Source: Burkholderiales bacterium (lineage in GTDB: Bacteria; Pseudomonadota; Gammaproteobacteria; Burkholderiales; Burkholderiaceae_E). Taken from it: a DNA stretch of 64,000 nucleotides. Where the stretch lies: the NCBI GenBank assembly GCA_003577305.1, contig QEVL01000014.1, forward strand, positions 1 to 64,000, given 5' to 3'. Of this stretch, positions 27,035 to 35,924 are shown piece by piece. The notes under the pieces were generated by a model. The model was not told the DNA's origin and searched no databases. It saw only the letters and a program-made list of their open reading frames with translations. The stretch's first letter is position 1. Every line of letters begins with the position of its first letter. The translations under genes were made by a program, and so were the position numbers.

Positions 27035-28102
27035 TCATGCCACGAGTCGGTCGTCCACGAACACCCGCAGCTTGCCGGGTGCAAATGCGAGCGCCGCCGG
27101 TCCTTCCGGGACGCTCGTTTCCCGGTCGACCTTCATCTTCGCGCGCGCGTTGCCGATTTCGACGTCGAGGACGCGAACGCTGCCGTGGTCTTCGATGCCA
27201 AGGACCCGGGTGGGGATCGCGAGCGGATCCGAGGCGTCGGCGAAGCTGACGTACTCGGGGCGGATGCCGACCTGGAACGCGCCTTCCGGCGCGGTGGCCA
27301 GCCACTCCGGCGGCACCGGGACCGTCGCGCCAGCGATCCTCAGGCCGCCCTCGCTGACCGCCGCGTCGAAGAGGTTCATCGCCGGCGATCCGATGAAGTA
27401 GCCGACGTAGGTCGTGCCGGGCATCTCGAACAGTTCCTCGGGCGTGCCGCGCTGCACGATCCGGCCGGCCGACATCACGACCACCTGTTGGGCGAACGTC
27501 ATCGCCTCGTTCTGGTCGTGCGTCACGTAGATCACCGTGAGCTTCGACCGGCCGATGATTTCCTTGAGCTTGCGCCGCAGGTGCGTCTTGAGCTGTGGGT
27601 CGATCACTGTGAGCGGCTCGTCGAGCAGCAGCGCGACGACGTCGTCGCGGACGAGCCCGCGCCCTAGCGAGATCAGTTGCTTCGCGTCGGCGGTCAGGCC
27701 CACCGCGCGTCGGCCCAGAGACTCGTCGAGGCCGAGCAGGTTCGAAATCTCCTCGACCCGCAACCGGATCCGGTCCCGCGGCCAGCCGCGGCACACGAGC
27801 GGGAATGCGAGGTTCTCGTAGACCGTCTTCGACTGGTAGACGACGGGGAACTGGAACACCTGCGCGATGTTGCGGCCGGCGGTGGGCACGTCGGTGACGT
27901 CCTGCCCGCGGATCAGCACCTTTCCTTCGCTCGGGCGCACGAGGCCCGAGATGATGTTGAGCATCGTGGTCTTGCCGCAACCCGAGGGGCCGAGCAGCGC
28001 GTAGCTGCACGCCTCGTCGAATTCGAAGTCGAACGGCTCGAGCGCGTAGGCGCCGGCGGGACCGTAGCGGTGTCCGGTTCGGGAGAGCGCGATTCTCGAC
28101 AT
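27035..28102 (-). CDS. ABC importer ATPase, GlpT-like
   Basis: The 355-aa MalK-type ATPase has Walker A LLGPSGCGKTTMLNII (about 36-51), Q-loop QVFQFPVVY, Walker B VALLLDEPLTVIDPQ and H-loop YVTHDQNEAMTF, plus a C-terminal TOBE-like domain. The signature is not LSGGQ but GLTADAKQLISLGRGLVR. That exact style is shared by the GlpT ATPase of rhizobial glycerol ABC transporters, so it is a family trait and not decay. It pairs with the next ATPase, which has a normal signature. The gap between the two genes is 7 bp. Confidence 0.9.
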   Translation of the reverse strand: MSRIALSRTGHRYGPAGAYALEPFDFEFDEACSYALLGPSGCGKTTMLNIISGLVRPSEGKVLIRGQDVTDVPTAGRNIAQVFQFPVVYQSKTVYENLAFPLVCRGWPRDRIRLRVEEISNLLGLDESLGRRAVGLTADAKQLISLGRGLVRDDVVALLLDEPLTVIDPQLKTHLRRKLKEIIGRSKLTVIYVTHDQNEAMTFAQQVVVMSAGRIVQRGTPEELFEMPGTTYVGYFIGSPAMNLFDAAVSEGGLRIAGATVPVPPEWLATAPEGAFQVGIRPEYVSFADASDPLAIPTRVLGIEDHGSVRVLDVEIGNARAKMKVDRETSVPEGPAALAFAPGKLRVFVDDRLVA

Positions 28103-28109
28103 GGCTGCC

Positions 28110-29177
28110 TCAGCGCGACGGGGCGCCGACGAGTGCGCCCGCCCGATCGAAGGCGAACAGGCGCCGCGGATCCAGCGCGATCGGAACCGGTTCGCCGAGC
28201 GAGAAGTCGTGGATCCCCTCCAGTTGCAGCGTCAGTGCACCGAACGGCGTGTCGACCTGCACGAACGTCTCCGACCCCGACACCTCGACGAATGTGATCC
28301 TGCCCGAGAGCGGGCTGGCGGCGTCGATGCGCACGTCCTTCGCGCGGATCCCGAAGCGGTAGTCGCCCGGGCGCAGCGAAGACACCCCGCCGGCGGCCGC
28401 GAGCGGCGCCGCGCCCGCGACCGTGATGCACCCGCCGTCGAAGCGGCCGTCGACGAAGTTCATCGGCGGGTCGCTGAAGACCTCGGCGACTGTCGCGGAG
28501 GCGGGCCGCTCGAAGACCTCGGCGGGCGACCCGCGCTGCAGCACCTTCCCCTCGTGCATCACGACCACGGTGTCGCCCAGCATCATCGCCTCGGCAGGCT
28601 CGGTCGTCGTGTAGACGACAATGGCGCCGGAGGCGCTCGTCAGCAGCCCGCGGAACTCCGAGCGGATCTGCTCGCGAAGCTTGTAGTCGAGGTTGACCAC
28701 CGGCTCGTCGAGCAGCAGGATGGGCGCGCCGCGAACCAGCGCCCTCGCGAGGGCCACGCGCTGCTGTTGGCCGCCGGAGAGCTGGGAGGGCCGGCGCTGC
28801 TGGAATTCCGCCAGCCCCACCTTGGCGAGCGTCGCGCGCACCCGATTCCCGAGTTCGGGCTCGGCCACCCCGCGCCGCCGCAACGGGAACGCGACGTTCT
28901 CGAAGACGTCGAGATTCGGGTAGTTGATGAACTGCTGGTAGACCATCGCGACGTCCCGCTTCCAGGCCGGCACGTCGTCGATCGGCCGCCCGTCGAGCGC
29001 GATGGATCCCGCGTCCGGGGTCAGCAGCCCGGCGAGCGTGCGAAGTAGCGTGGTCTTGCCCGCGAGCGTTCGACCGATCACCGTCGTGAGACGGCCGCGC
29101 GGGAACTCGAGTTCGACGTCGTCCAGGTGCGCGACGCCCTCGCGCCGCAGTGTCAGTCCTTGAACCGAAAGCGACAT
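28110..29177 (-). CDS. ABC importer ATPase, GlpS-like
   Basis: The 355-aa ATPase carries Walker [18 protein letters not shown]-loop [19 protein letters not shown], a canonical [16 protein letters not shown] signature and Walker [15 protein letters not shown]. The H-loop is replaced: the segment reads [13 protein letters not shown], with Thr where His is expected. The same features (GxTLAGKT, ATTEP) are typical of GlpS. Together with the GlpT-like partner this should make a heterodimer with one complete and one modified ATP site. It lies 10 bp downstream of the second permease gene. Confidence 0.9.
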   Translation of the reverse strand: MSLSVQGLTLRREGVAHLDDVELEFPRGRLTTVIGRTLAGKTTLLRTLAGLLTPDAGSIALDGRPIDDVPAWKRDVAMVYQQFINYPNLDVFENVAFPLRRRGVAEPELGNRVRATLAKVGLAEFQQRRPSQLSGGQQQRVALARALVRGAPILLLDEPVVNLDYKLREQIRSEFRGLLTSASGAIVVYTTTEPAEAMMLGDTVVVMHEGKVLQRGSPAEVFERPASATVAEVFSDPPMNFVDGRFDGGCITVAGAAPLAAAGGVSSLRPGDYRFGIRAKDVRIDAASPLSGRITFVEVSGSETFVQVDTPFGALTLQLEGIHDFSLGEPVPIALDPRRLFAFDRAGALVGAPSR

Positions 29178-29187
29178 CCGGGGCCTT

Positions 29188-30033
29188 TCAGCGGATCGCG
29201 CCCGCGAGGTTGCCCCGCGAGAGCAGGCGCTCGACGAAGAACGCGATGACCACCAGCGGCGCGACCGAGATCAGCGCCGACGCCGACAGGCTCCACCACG
29301 GCGTCACCGAGGAATTGAGCGCGACGACCGCGACGGGCAGCAGCTGCGTCTGCGTGAACGTCAGTGTGAACGCGAAGAAGAAGTCGTTCCAGCCGAAAAT
29401 CAGGCAGAAGAGGCCCGCCACGATGATGCCGGGCAGGCTGTTGGGCAGTATCACCCGCGCGAACGCGCCGAACGGCGTGCAACCGTCCAGCATCGCCATC
29501 TCGTCGATCTCGCGAGGAACGTTGTTGAAGAAGTCGACCATGATCCAGACCGCGATGGGAAGCAGCAACGCGACGTAGACGATGATGAGCCCCAACCGGG
29601 TGTCGAGCAGATCCAGGAACTGCAGCATCAGGAAGAACGGGATCGACAGCACGATCGGCGGCATGATCCGCTGCGAGACGAAGAAGAAGACCAGGTCGGC
29701 GTTCTTCACGAAGCCAGCGCGGTACTCGAAGCGTGACAGTCCGTAGGCGGCGAGCGTGCCCAGCACGATGCTGATCACGCTCGCGCTCGTCGTCACCACG
29801 ATGCTGTCGAAATACGGCCTCACGATGTCGATGCCCCCGGTGGCGCCGAAGAGCTTGCGCCAGCCGTCGACCGATGGCTCGTACTGCAGCCACGGCAGGT
29901 ACGTGGGCCCGCCGGTCACGCCGGCAGCGGTTTTGAAGCTTGTCGTCAGCGCCCACAGGAACGGGCCGACGACGAACGCCGACCACAGCAGGATCGCCGC
30001 GTACTTGCCTAGAACGAACAGTCGGTGGTTCAC
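29188..30033 (-). CDS. ABC importer permease 2 (MalG/GlpQ type)
   Basis: The 281-aa inner-membrane protein has about six membrane segments and the EAA-loop region near the end of the cytoplasmic loop: REIDEMAMLDGCTPFGAFARVILPNSLPGI. The GTG start at 30033 overlaps the stop of permease 1 by 4 nt (GTGA), so I use it rather than longer upstream frames. Role: translocation channel together with permease 1. Confidence 0.9.
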   Translation of the reverse strand: MNHRLFVLGKYAAILLWSAFVVGPFLWALTTSFKTAAGVTGGPTYLPWLQYEPSVDGWRKLFGATGGIDIVRPYFDSIVVTTSASVISIVLGTLAAYGLSRFEYRAGFVKNADLVFFFVSQRIMPPIVLSIPFFLMLQFLDLLDTRLGLIIVYVALLLPIAVWIMVDFFNNVPREIDEMAMLDGCTPFGAFARVILPNSLPGIIVAGLFCLIFGWNDFFFAFTLTFTQTQLLPVAVVALNSSVTPWWSLSASALISVAPLVVIAFFVERLLSRGNLAGAIR

Positions 30034-30911
30034 GCCGCCTTCCCCTTTACCGCGCGCACCAGCAGCTTCGCGATGATCGTGAGCGCGACGATCATAACGA
30101 CGAGGTACGTGATCGAGAGCGCGGCGCCGTAGCTGATCTCGAAGTCGCGCAGGCCGCGGATGTAGATGTAGTAGCCCGACGTCTCGGTGGCCGTGCCCGG
30201 TCCGCCCGAGGTGAGCACGTAGATCGTCTCGAGCATCTTCGAAGCCTCGATCAACCGGATGATCAGTGCGCCCGCCGACACCGGCAGCAACATCGGCCAG
30301 GTGACGTTGAAGAACGTGCGGACCGGTCCCGCGCCGTCGATCGCGGCCGCAAGGAACGGCTCCCTCGGGAGGCTGAGCAACCCGGCCAGTAGCAGCAGGA
30401 ACATGAACGGCGTCCACTGCCAGATCTCGACGATCATCACGCTGGCCACCGCCGGCAGTGACGACGTAAGCCACGGCACGGCCGGGATCCCGAGGTGGCC
30501 CAGGATGTCGTTCACCGGCCCCAGCGACTCGTGGAGGATGGTTCGCCACAGCACCGACATCACGACCGGGGTGGTCATCATCGGCACCAGGAAGAGCACG
30601 CGGAAGAAGCGCCGCAGCTTCACTTCGCGCCAGACGAGCAGCGCGAGCGCGAGTCCGAGGAGGTACTCGAGGAGGACCGTCGCGATGGCGAGAAACGCGA
30701 GGCGCCCGAAGGCCTCCCAGAACCGCGCGTCGCCCGCCATCGCCGCGTAATTCGCGCCACCCCTCCAGTTCAGGCCGGGGGTGACCGCGTCCCACCCGGA
30801 AAAGCTGACCGCGATCGTGAAGAACAGCGGGAACAGCACGATCGCGGCCAGCGAGAGCAGCGCCGGCAGGAGGAACGCGAGTTTGTAACCCCTGAACCAG
30901 GAGCCGTTCAT
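30030..30911 (-). CDS. ABC importer permease 1 (MalF/GlpP type)
   Basis: The 293-aa inner-membrane protein has six predicted membrane segments, starting with KLAFLLPALLSLAAIVLFPL. The EAA-type segment FLAAAIDGAGPVRTFFNVTW followed by PMLLPV is clear. It lies downstream of the binding-protein gene, separated by 97 bp that contain a long palindrome, and overlaps permease 2. Confidence 0.92.
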   Translation of the reverse strand: MNGSWFRGYKLAFLLPALLSLAAIVLFPLFFTIAVSFSGWDAVTPGLNWRGGANYAAMAGDARFWEAFGRLAFLAIATVLLEYLLGLALALLVWREVKLRRFFRVLFLVPMMTTPVVMSVLWRTILHESLGPVNDILGHLGIPAVPWLTSSLPAVASVMIVEIWQWTPFMFLLLLAGLLSLPREPFLAAAIDGAGPVRTFFNVTWPMLLPVSAGALIIRLIEASKMLETIYVLTSGGPGTATETSGYYIYIRGLRDFEISYGAALSITYLVVMIVALTIIAKLLVRAVKGKAA

Positions 30912-30946
30912 CTGTCGTTCGCGCCTCGTTTCGATTCAGCGAGCGT

Positions 30947-30982
30947 GCCGGCTCCGCCCGCCGATCGGCGGGCGGAGCCGGC
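30947..30982. repeat. Perfect 36-bp palindrome between binding-protein and permease genes
   Basis: GCCGGCTCCGCCCGCC (30947-30962), centre GATC, and the exact complement (30967-30982). In RNA it makes a 16-bp GC-rich stem. Stem-loops at this place (after the binding-protein gene) commonly protect that part of the mRNA and lower permease expression, as in malE-malF; here this is inference. Confidence 0.75.
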
Positions 30983-31008
30983 GTGCGAGCGAAGCACCGC
31001 CCGACGCG

Positions 31009-32574
31009 TCACCGCGTGCTAGCGGAGTCCTCGAGCTTCACGACGTTGGCGTACGCGGCGCGAACCTTCTCGACGCCGATCTTCGAGACGATCTCCTTCC
31101 ACTTCGCGGCGACCTCGTCGAGCGCGGCCTTGGGCTCCTTCTGCCCGGCCATCGCTTCGGCCACGCCGGCGGCGAGCGTAGACATGAACTGGCTGACGCC
31201 CGGAACGCGAAGGTCGAACACCCGGTTGCTGCTCTTGTCCATCGCGCTCAGGGTCTGAACGTAGGACTCCGCGACCTTGGCGTCCCAGCCCAGCTTCTGC
31301 TGCCAGAAGGTCGGGTCGAAGTGCGCCTTGCGGTACGGGTTGACGCCGAAACGCCCGATCTGCAGGTCGAGGTAGGCGTTGGCCTCGTTCGAGAAGAAGC
31401 ACAGGAAGTCGAAGGCCATGTCCTGGTTCTTCGACGCCTTCGCTACGGCCGATGTCCAGCCCCACGTGATGTACGGCGGGGCGTTCGGCGTCTCGAACTT
31501 GTCCCAGGACTTCGTCACTCGATTCCAGACTTCCTTCGAGCCCGGAAGCGGGGCCGCGAACACCTTGTTGCGGATCGGGTTGCCCGGCTCCATCGCCTGG
31601 ATGAACGCATCGTCCCAGCTGTAGCTCATCAGCGTCTGGCCGCCGCCGAACGAGAAGATCTCGTCGCCGAGCCCGAAGTTGTTGCCGCCCGGCGGGAAGG
31701 CCTTCTGCGCGTCGATGAACATCTCGAGCGCCTTCACCCAGCCCGGGTTGTTGACCTGCGGCTCCATCGTCTTGAGGTCGAAGAAGAACCCGCCCTTGAC
31801 CTTGGGGTTTTTCGCATAAGCGGCTACCCGGCTGATGAACGCCGAGAACATGAGGTCGTCGCGCTTCGTGACCTCCGCGCTGCCGAAGTGCTTCTTGCCG
31901 TCGCCAGCCCAGTCCCAGTTCGAGAAGTACTTGGCGATCTCGTTGTACTCCTCCCACGTTGCCGGCACCTTCAGGTCGCGCCCGGTGTCCTTCTTGAAGC
32001 GCGCCTGCATCTCCGGATTGTTGAAGACGTCGCCGCGGTACTTCAGGTAGTGCCGGTCACCGTCGACCGGGTACTGGACCATCGTGTCGCCCCAGGTGGC
32101 CACATCCTTGTAGTTGGGCGTGACGTCGACCATGCCCGGCACCTTCTGGTAGGCGGGCGGCACCGGCGCCAGGAAGTTGTGCAGGTCGCCGATCCAGAGC
32201 GAGCCGTAGAACATCACGTCGTATGCGGCCTGCTTCGTCTGCAGCGGGATCATGATCCGCTGGAAGAGGTCGCCGAACGGAACGTGGACGACGTCGACCT
32301 TCGCTCCCGTCAGATCGGAGAACTGCTTTGCGTGCAGGTCGGTCGGTTCGCCCATCACCGGGACCGCGTGCGTGATGACCTTGAGCGTGCGGCCCTTGTA
32401 GTTCTTCTTGCCGATCGACTGGTACGAACACGCGCCCGGCGCGTCCGTGGCGGACCCGAACTTCGCGTAGTCGCCGTACTTCGAGTAGTCGATCGTGGAC
32501 TGCGCCGACGCCAGCGCCGGCAGGACGGCCGCAACGGCGGCCACGAGTGCGATCGTCGCGAACTTCTTCTTCAT
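31009..32574 (-). CDS. ABC importer periplasmic binding protein (family 1 type)
   Basis: The 521-aa protein begins with a Sec signal peptide (MKKKFATIALVAAVAAVLPALASA, cleavage after about residue 24). The mature part has typical extracellular solute-binding segments: RTLKVITHAVPVMGEPTDLH, FGDLFQRIMIPLQTKQAAYD, GQTLMSYSWDDAF and NAPPYITWGWTSAVAKAS. It is larger than average, like the binding proteins of GlpSTPQV-type systems. The ligand is unknown; linkage to an alcohol dehydrogenase suggests an alcohol, polyol or a derivative. It is 43 bp downstream of the dehydrogenase gene. Confidence 0.9.
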   Translation of the reverse strand: MKKKFATIALVAAVAAVLPALASAQSTIDYSKYGDYAKFGSATDAPGACSYQSIGKKNYKGRTLKVITHAVPVMGEPTDLHAKQFSDLTGAKVDVVHVPFGDLFQRIMIPLQTKQAAYDVMFYGSLWIGDLHNFLAPVPPAYQKVPGMVDVTPNYKDVATWGDTMVQYPVDGDRHYLKYRGDVFNNPEMQARFKKDTGRDLKVPATWEEYNEIAKYFSNWDWAGDGKKHFGSAEVTKRDDLMFSAFISRVAAYAKNPKVKGGFFFDLKTMEPQVNNPGWVKALEMFIDAQKAFPPGGNNFGLGDEIFSFGGGQTLMSYSWDDAFIQAMEPGNPIRNKVFAAPLPGSKEVWNRVTKSWDKFETPNAPPYITWGWTSAVAKASKNQDMAFDFLCFFSNEANAYLDLQIGRFGVNPYRKAHFDPTFWQQKLGWDAKVAESYVQTLSAMDKSSNRVFDLRVPGVSQFMSTLAAGVAEAMAGQKEPKAALDEVAAKWKEIVSKIGVEKVRAAYANVVKLEDSASTR

Positions 32575-32617
32575 CGTTCCCTCCTCGTGGGATGCGAAAA
32601 ACGGGACTGGGATGTGG

Positions 32618-33670
32618 TCAGGGGATCAGCACGGCGCGGCCGTGGATCTTCCCGCGGTGCAGGTCCTGGAGCGCCTGGTTGGCGTCCTCGAGCTTGTAGA
32701 AGGCCGTGGCGAGCTCGACGTGGCCCCGGTCCGCGAGCGCCATCAGCTCGGTCAGCTCGGCCCACGTTCCCACGAGGTTCCCGATGATGTTGCGCTCGGT
32801 GATGATCATGTCGACCGTGGGAATCCGGATGTCTTCCCCGTAGCCGACGATGTAGTAGCTGCCCATCGGGCGGGTCATCGCCAGGCCCTTGGTCGTCGTT
32901 CCCTTCTCGCCCACGAAGTCGATCACGGCCTCGGCGCCCTTGCCGTCGGTGAGCGACAGCACCGCCTCGACCTCGTTGCCGTCGGCCTTGACGAGGAAGT
33001 CCGCGCCGCACTTCTTCGCGAGCTCGAGCGACGCGTCGGAGATGTCGACCACGATGATGTCGGCGGCCGACATCGCCTTGAGGCACTGGATGCCGATGTG
33101 GCCGAGGCCGCCGGCGCCGATGAACACGCAGCGCTCGCCGGGCACCAACTGGTGCGCCGCCTTCTTGATCGCGCGGTAGGCCGTCAGGCCGGCGTCGGCG
33201 TAGGGCGCGACGTCCTTCGGCGCGAGCGTGGACGGCAGCGGCACGATGTTCCGCTGCGAGGTGGCCAGGTACTGCGCGTAGCCGCCGTTGCTGTCCAGGC
33301 CCGGGAACTTGCCCTCGCCGTGCATGTCGTGCCCGCGCCGGCACGCGAGGCAGGTACCCGAAGTGATCTTCGGGTGGATGATCACCGGGTCCCCGACCTG
33401 GAGGTTCTCGACTTCGGGACCGACCTCCTCGATCCAGCCCGCGTTCTCGTGCCCCATGATCAACGGGAGCAGCTTGTCACCGGTGGGGTCCATGTGGGGC
33501 TTCCACACGCCCTCGATGATGTGCAGGTCGGTCCGGCAGACGCCGGCGCCCCCGATCCGGACGATCACGTCGGTGGACTTCTCGATCTTCGGGTCCGCGA
33601 CGTCCTCGTAGTCGACCCACTTGGAAGCGGTGAGTTGTTCGTCGTACTTGTGCAGCACCTGTGCTTTCAT
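32618..33670 (-). CDS. Zinc-type medium-chain alcohol dehydrogenase
   Basis: NAD(P)-dependent MDR alcohol dehydrogenase, 350 aa. GGAGG lies 6 nt before the ATG at 33670 and directly against the ATG at 33676, so 33670 is the better start. Catalytic zinc ligands are visible in GVCRTDLH and MGHENAG, with Asp in ADAGLTAYRA likely as the third; the Rossmann motif is GAGGLGHIGIQ. The usual four-Cys structural zinc loop is reduced: SGTCLACRRGHDMHGEGK keeps only two Cys. First gene of the operon behind a sigma-54 promoter. Substrate unknown. Confidence 0.9.
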   Translation of the reverse strand: MKAQVLHKYDEQLTASKWVDYEDVADPKIEKSTDVIVRIGGAGVCRTDLHIIEGVWKPHMDPTGDKLLPLIMGHENAGWIEEVGPEVENLQVGDPVIIHPKITSGTCLACRRGHDMHGEGKFPGLDSNGGYAQYLATSQRNIVPLPSTLAPKDVAPYADAGLTAYRAIKKAAHQLVPGERCVFIGAGGLGHIGIQCLKAMSAADIIVVDISDASLELAKKCGADFLVKADGNEVEAVLSLTDGKGAEAVIDFVGEKGTTTKGLAMTRPMGSYYIVGYGEDIRIPTVDMIITERNIIGNLVGTWAELTELMALADRGHVELATAFYKLEDANQALQDLHRGKIHGRAVLIP

Positions 33671-33722
33671 CGACATCCTCCAAGATCACGCGCCGGTACC
33701 CGACGCCTTGGGGGAGTTGCAA

Positions 33723-33738
33723 AGCAAACACCGTGCCA
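33723..33738 (-). promoter_or_regulatory. Sigma-54 (-24/-12) promoter of the dehydrogenase/ABC operon
   Basis: On the minus strand the sequence is TGGCACGGTGTTTGCT, a match to the consensus TGGCAC-N5-TTGCW at every key base, including GG at -24 and GC at -12. It is 53 bp upstream of the dehydrogenase ATG, and the divergent neighbour is a sigma-54 activator gene. Confidence 0.88.
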
Positions 33739-33823
33739 CGAGAAATTGCTCAATAACATCAATAGCTTGCAGTGATGTTCGGCCCTCGCACTGAGCAGAA
33801 CGTGGACATCGCGAAAGCCCGAG

Positions 33824-33840
33824 TGTCCAGTTTCTGGACA
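33824..33840. promoter_or_regulatory. Palindromic upstream activator site for the sigma-54 activator
   Basis: TGTCCAGTTTCTGGACA is a perfect 7+3+7 palindrome 86 bp upstream of the -24 element. A further half-site TGGACA is at 33803-33808. Position and symmetry suit an enhancer site for the Fis-type HTH of the adjacent activator. It also lies 68 bp before the activator's own start, so autoregulation is possible. Confidence 0.7.
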
Positions 33841-33907
33841 TTGCGTTCATGGCTGCTATGCCCGATGCTCGACACAAGACACCGTTGGACGAGAAGCGGA
33901 GGGACAA

Positions 33908-35833
33908 GTGGTCTATGCGAGCGGCATCGACCGGGCGAGGGCGGCGCTCGCCCGGGGCGCCGTGCTGCCCTCGGCCGCGATCGGCAGGACGATTGCGGGC
34001 AGTTGGGAGCGGTGCCGTGAACTCGGGCTTCACCCGAGCGGAAGGCCGGAGGAGATTGTCGTCGATCGCGTGGACCTGCAGCAGCGACGTGAGCGCGACG
34101 CCCTGCTGCGCCGCCTCGCGCTCGCCGAGATGCGGCTGCTGCACGAGCAGATCTCGGGATCGAACTTCATGATCGCGTTCGCCGACCGCGAGGGCGTCGT
34201 CCTCGACACCATCAGCGACCACCGATTCGCGTCGACCTCCGACGGCAGGTCGATCATTCCGGGCAGCCAGTGGTCGGAGGGGCAACGCGGCACCAATGCA
34301 CTCGGGCTCGCGCTGATCGAGCGCGGCGCGGTCGCGGTCTACGGACGCGAGCACTTCTTCGACTCGCACGTGCACCTAAGTTGCATGGCGGCGCCGATCT
34401 TTGACGCGGCGGGCCAGGTCATCGGTCTGCTCGACGCGTCGTGCAACGTCGAGGCGCGGCAGCAGCACACGCACGCCCTCGTGAGGATGGCGGCGTCCCA
34501 GATCGAGAACGGCCTCATCTATCAGACACAGCGCGACTGCCTGACGCTCGCGTTTCACCCGCGAGCCGAGTACCTCGACACGCTGTCGGCGGGCCTCGTC
34601 GCGGTCACACCGGAGGGCGCGATCGGGTCGATCAACCGCTCGGGTCGCCAGTTGCTGGCGGGGCTCGAAGCTCGGGTTGGAGCGCGCTTCGAGGATCTCT
34701 TCGACCTGAAGTTCGCGCCGGCCGTCGACGCGATCGTCGGCGGCGGCGTGACGCGCGTGCGCGACCGTACTGGCAGCCAGGTCTTCATGGTCTGCCGCCA
34801 GATGCCCAGCGTGAGTTCGCGCGGCCGCGTGCTGCTCGACGTCGCGGCCCCCGCGTGGTGGGCACAGTCGCGGCGAGCGCCGATCACGCCCGCCCCGATC
34901 GCCGGGACCGCGCCGGGCGCATACGCCGACCCTGGGTTCGTCTGCGCGGACCCGACGCTGGTCTCACGGATGGCCAGGCTGCAGCAGGCGGTACGCATTC
35001 GCCTGCCGATCCTGATACGGGGCGAAACGGGTACCGGCAAGGAGCTGATGGCTCGACACGTGCACGCGCTCACGGGGCGCAAAGGTGCATTCGTTCCTGT
35101 GAACTGCGGCGCGCTCGCGGAATCGCTCTTCGTCGCGGAGTTGTTCGGCCACGAACGCGGCGCGTACACGAACGCCCACCCCGACGGCGCGCCGGGTCTC
35201 ATCCGCGCCGCCGACGGAGGGACGCTGTTCCTGGACGAGGTCGCCGACATTCCGCTCGCGGCCCAGACCGCGTTGCTGCGCTTTCTCGACTCGATGGAGG
35301 TCAGATCGGTGGGCAGCAGTCAGCTGCGGCGCGTGGACGTGCAGGTCGTTTCCGCGACCAATGCGGACCTGACGGCCGCCGTGAGCGCGGGGCGCTTCCG
35401 CGCCGATCTCTACTACCGGCTGACTGGCTACGAGCTCGAGATTCCACCACTGCGGGAGCGGACCGACTTCCCCGCGATCGTCGAGCAGTTGCTGCGCGAG
35501 GTGCGGCCGGACGTCACGATCACCGACGCGGCGATCGAGCGCATCCGCAGCGGCCGGCGATGGCCCGGGAACGTCCGGGAACTGCGCAGCGCGCTGCAGG
35601 TCGCGGCGCTCGGCCTCGAGGACGGCTTCCTGGACGAGGACTCCTTCGGCGTTCCCGTGCGCGACCCGGCGACCGAGTTCGCGTGCCCCGACTGCCGGGG
35701 CGTCCATCTCGCGCGACAGCGATGCGGGCAGATCCGCAGTACCCATCAGCAGAACGGCGGCAACATAGCCGAGACCGCTCGGACCCTCGGAATCTCTCGC
35801 ACGACCGTGTACAAGCATCTCAGGGACGATTGA
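33908..35833 (+). CDS. AcoR-like sigma-54-dependent transcriptional activator
   Basis: The 641-aa protein has an N-terminal GAF-type sensor region (about 70-200) with RGTNALGLALIERGAVAVYG and DSHVHLSCMAAPIFD, typical of the AcoR family. A PAS-like segment (about 220-310) comes next. The AAA+ domain has Walker A GETGTGKELMARH (about 371-383) and Walker B GGTLFLDEVADIP. The sigma-54 contact loop reads GAYTNA instead of GAFTGA, a variant also found in other AcoR-like proteins. A C-terminal Fis-type HTH ends GNIAETARTLGISRTTVYKH. The GTG start has GGAGGG 4 nt upstream. It is divergent from the operon it should activate. Confidence 0.92.
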   Translation: MVYASGIDRARAALARGAVLPSAAIGRTIAGSWERCRELGLHPSGRPEEIVVDRVDLQQRRERDALLRRLALAEMRLLHEQISGSNFMIAFADREGVVLDTISDHRFASTSDGRSIIPGSQWSEGQRGTNALGLALIERGAVAVYGREHFFDSHVHLSCMAAPIFDAAGQVIGLLDASCNVEARQQHTHALVRMAASQIENGLIYQTQRDCLTLAFHPRAEYLDTLSAGLVAVTPEGAIGSINRSGRQLLAGLEARVGARFEDLFDLKFAPAVDAIVGGGVTRVRDRTGSQVFMVCRQMPSVSSRGRVLLDVAAPAWWAQSRRAPITPAPIAGTAPGAYADPGFVCADPTLVSRMARLQQAVRIRLPILIRGETGTGKELMARHVHALTGRKGAFVPVNCGALAESLFVAELFGHERGAYTNAHPDGAPGLIRAADGGTLFLDEVADIPLAAQTALLRFLDSMEVRSVGSSQLRRVDVQVVSATNADLTAAVSAGRFRADLYYRLTGYELEIPPLRERTDFPAIVEQLLREVRPDVTITDAAIERIRSGRRWPGNVRELRSALQVAALGLEDGFLDEDSFGVPVRDPATEFACPDCRGVHLARQRCGQIRSTHQQNGGNIAETARTLGISRTTVYKHLRDD

Positions 35834-35853
35834 TCAGTCGCCGTGGGGGCATC

Positions 35854-35892
35854 GCCCGCGGGCGGAAACCCGCGGGCTGCATGAATGTTTTT
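35854..35892 (+). terminator. Rho-independent terminator after the sigma-54 activator gene
   Basis: GCCCGCGGG (35854-35862), loop CGGAAA, CCCGCGGGC (35869-35877), with TTTTT at 35888-35892 after a 10-nt gap. It starts 21 bp after the stop codon. The T-run is further away than ideal. Confidence 0.6.
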
Positions 35893-35924
35893 GCAGATCG
35901 ACGACTGCGTTTCCGATCCGTCGG

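Noticed and set aside
27600-27720. Degenerate ABC signature as evidence of a dead ATPase
   Set aside because: GLTADAKQ is characteristic of the GlpT-type partner in heterodimeric importers.
31321-32787. 488-aa plus-strand open frame
   Set aside because: Antisense shadow of the ABC binding-protein gene, Arg/Val/His-rich, no recognisable fold.
35161-35178. GAYTNA as a loss-of-function change in the sigma-54 activator
   Set aside because: The same variant is known in other AcoR-like proteins and the gene is otherwise intact, so it is a subfamily trait.
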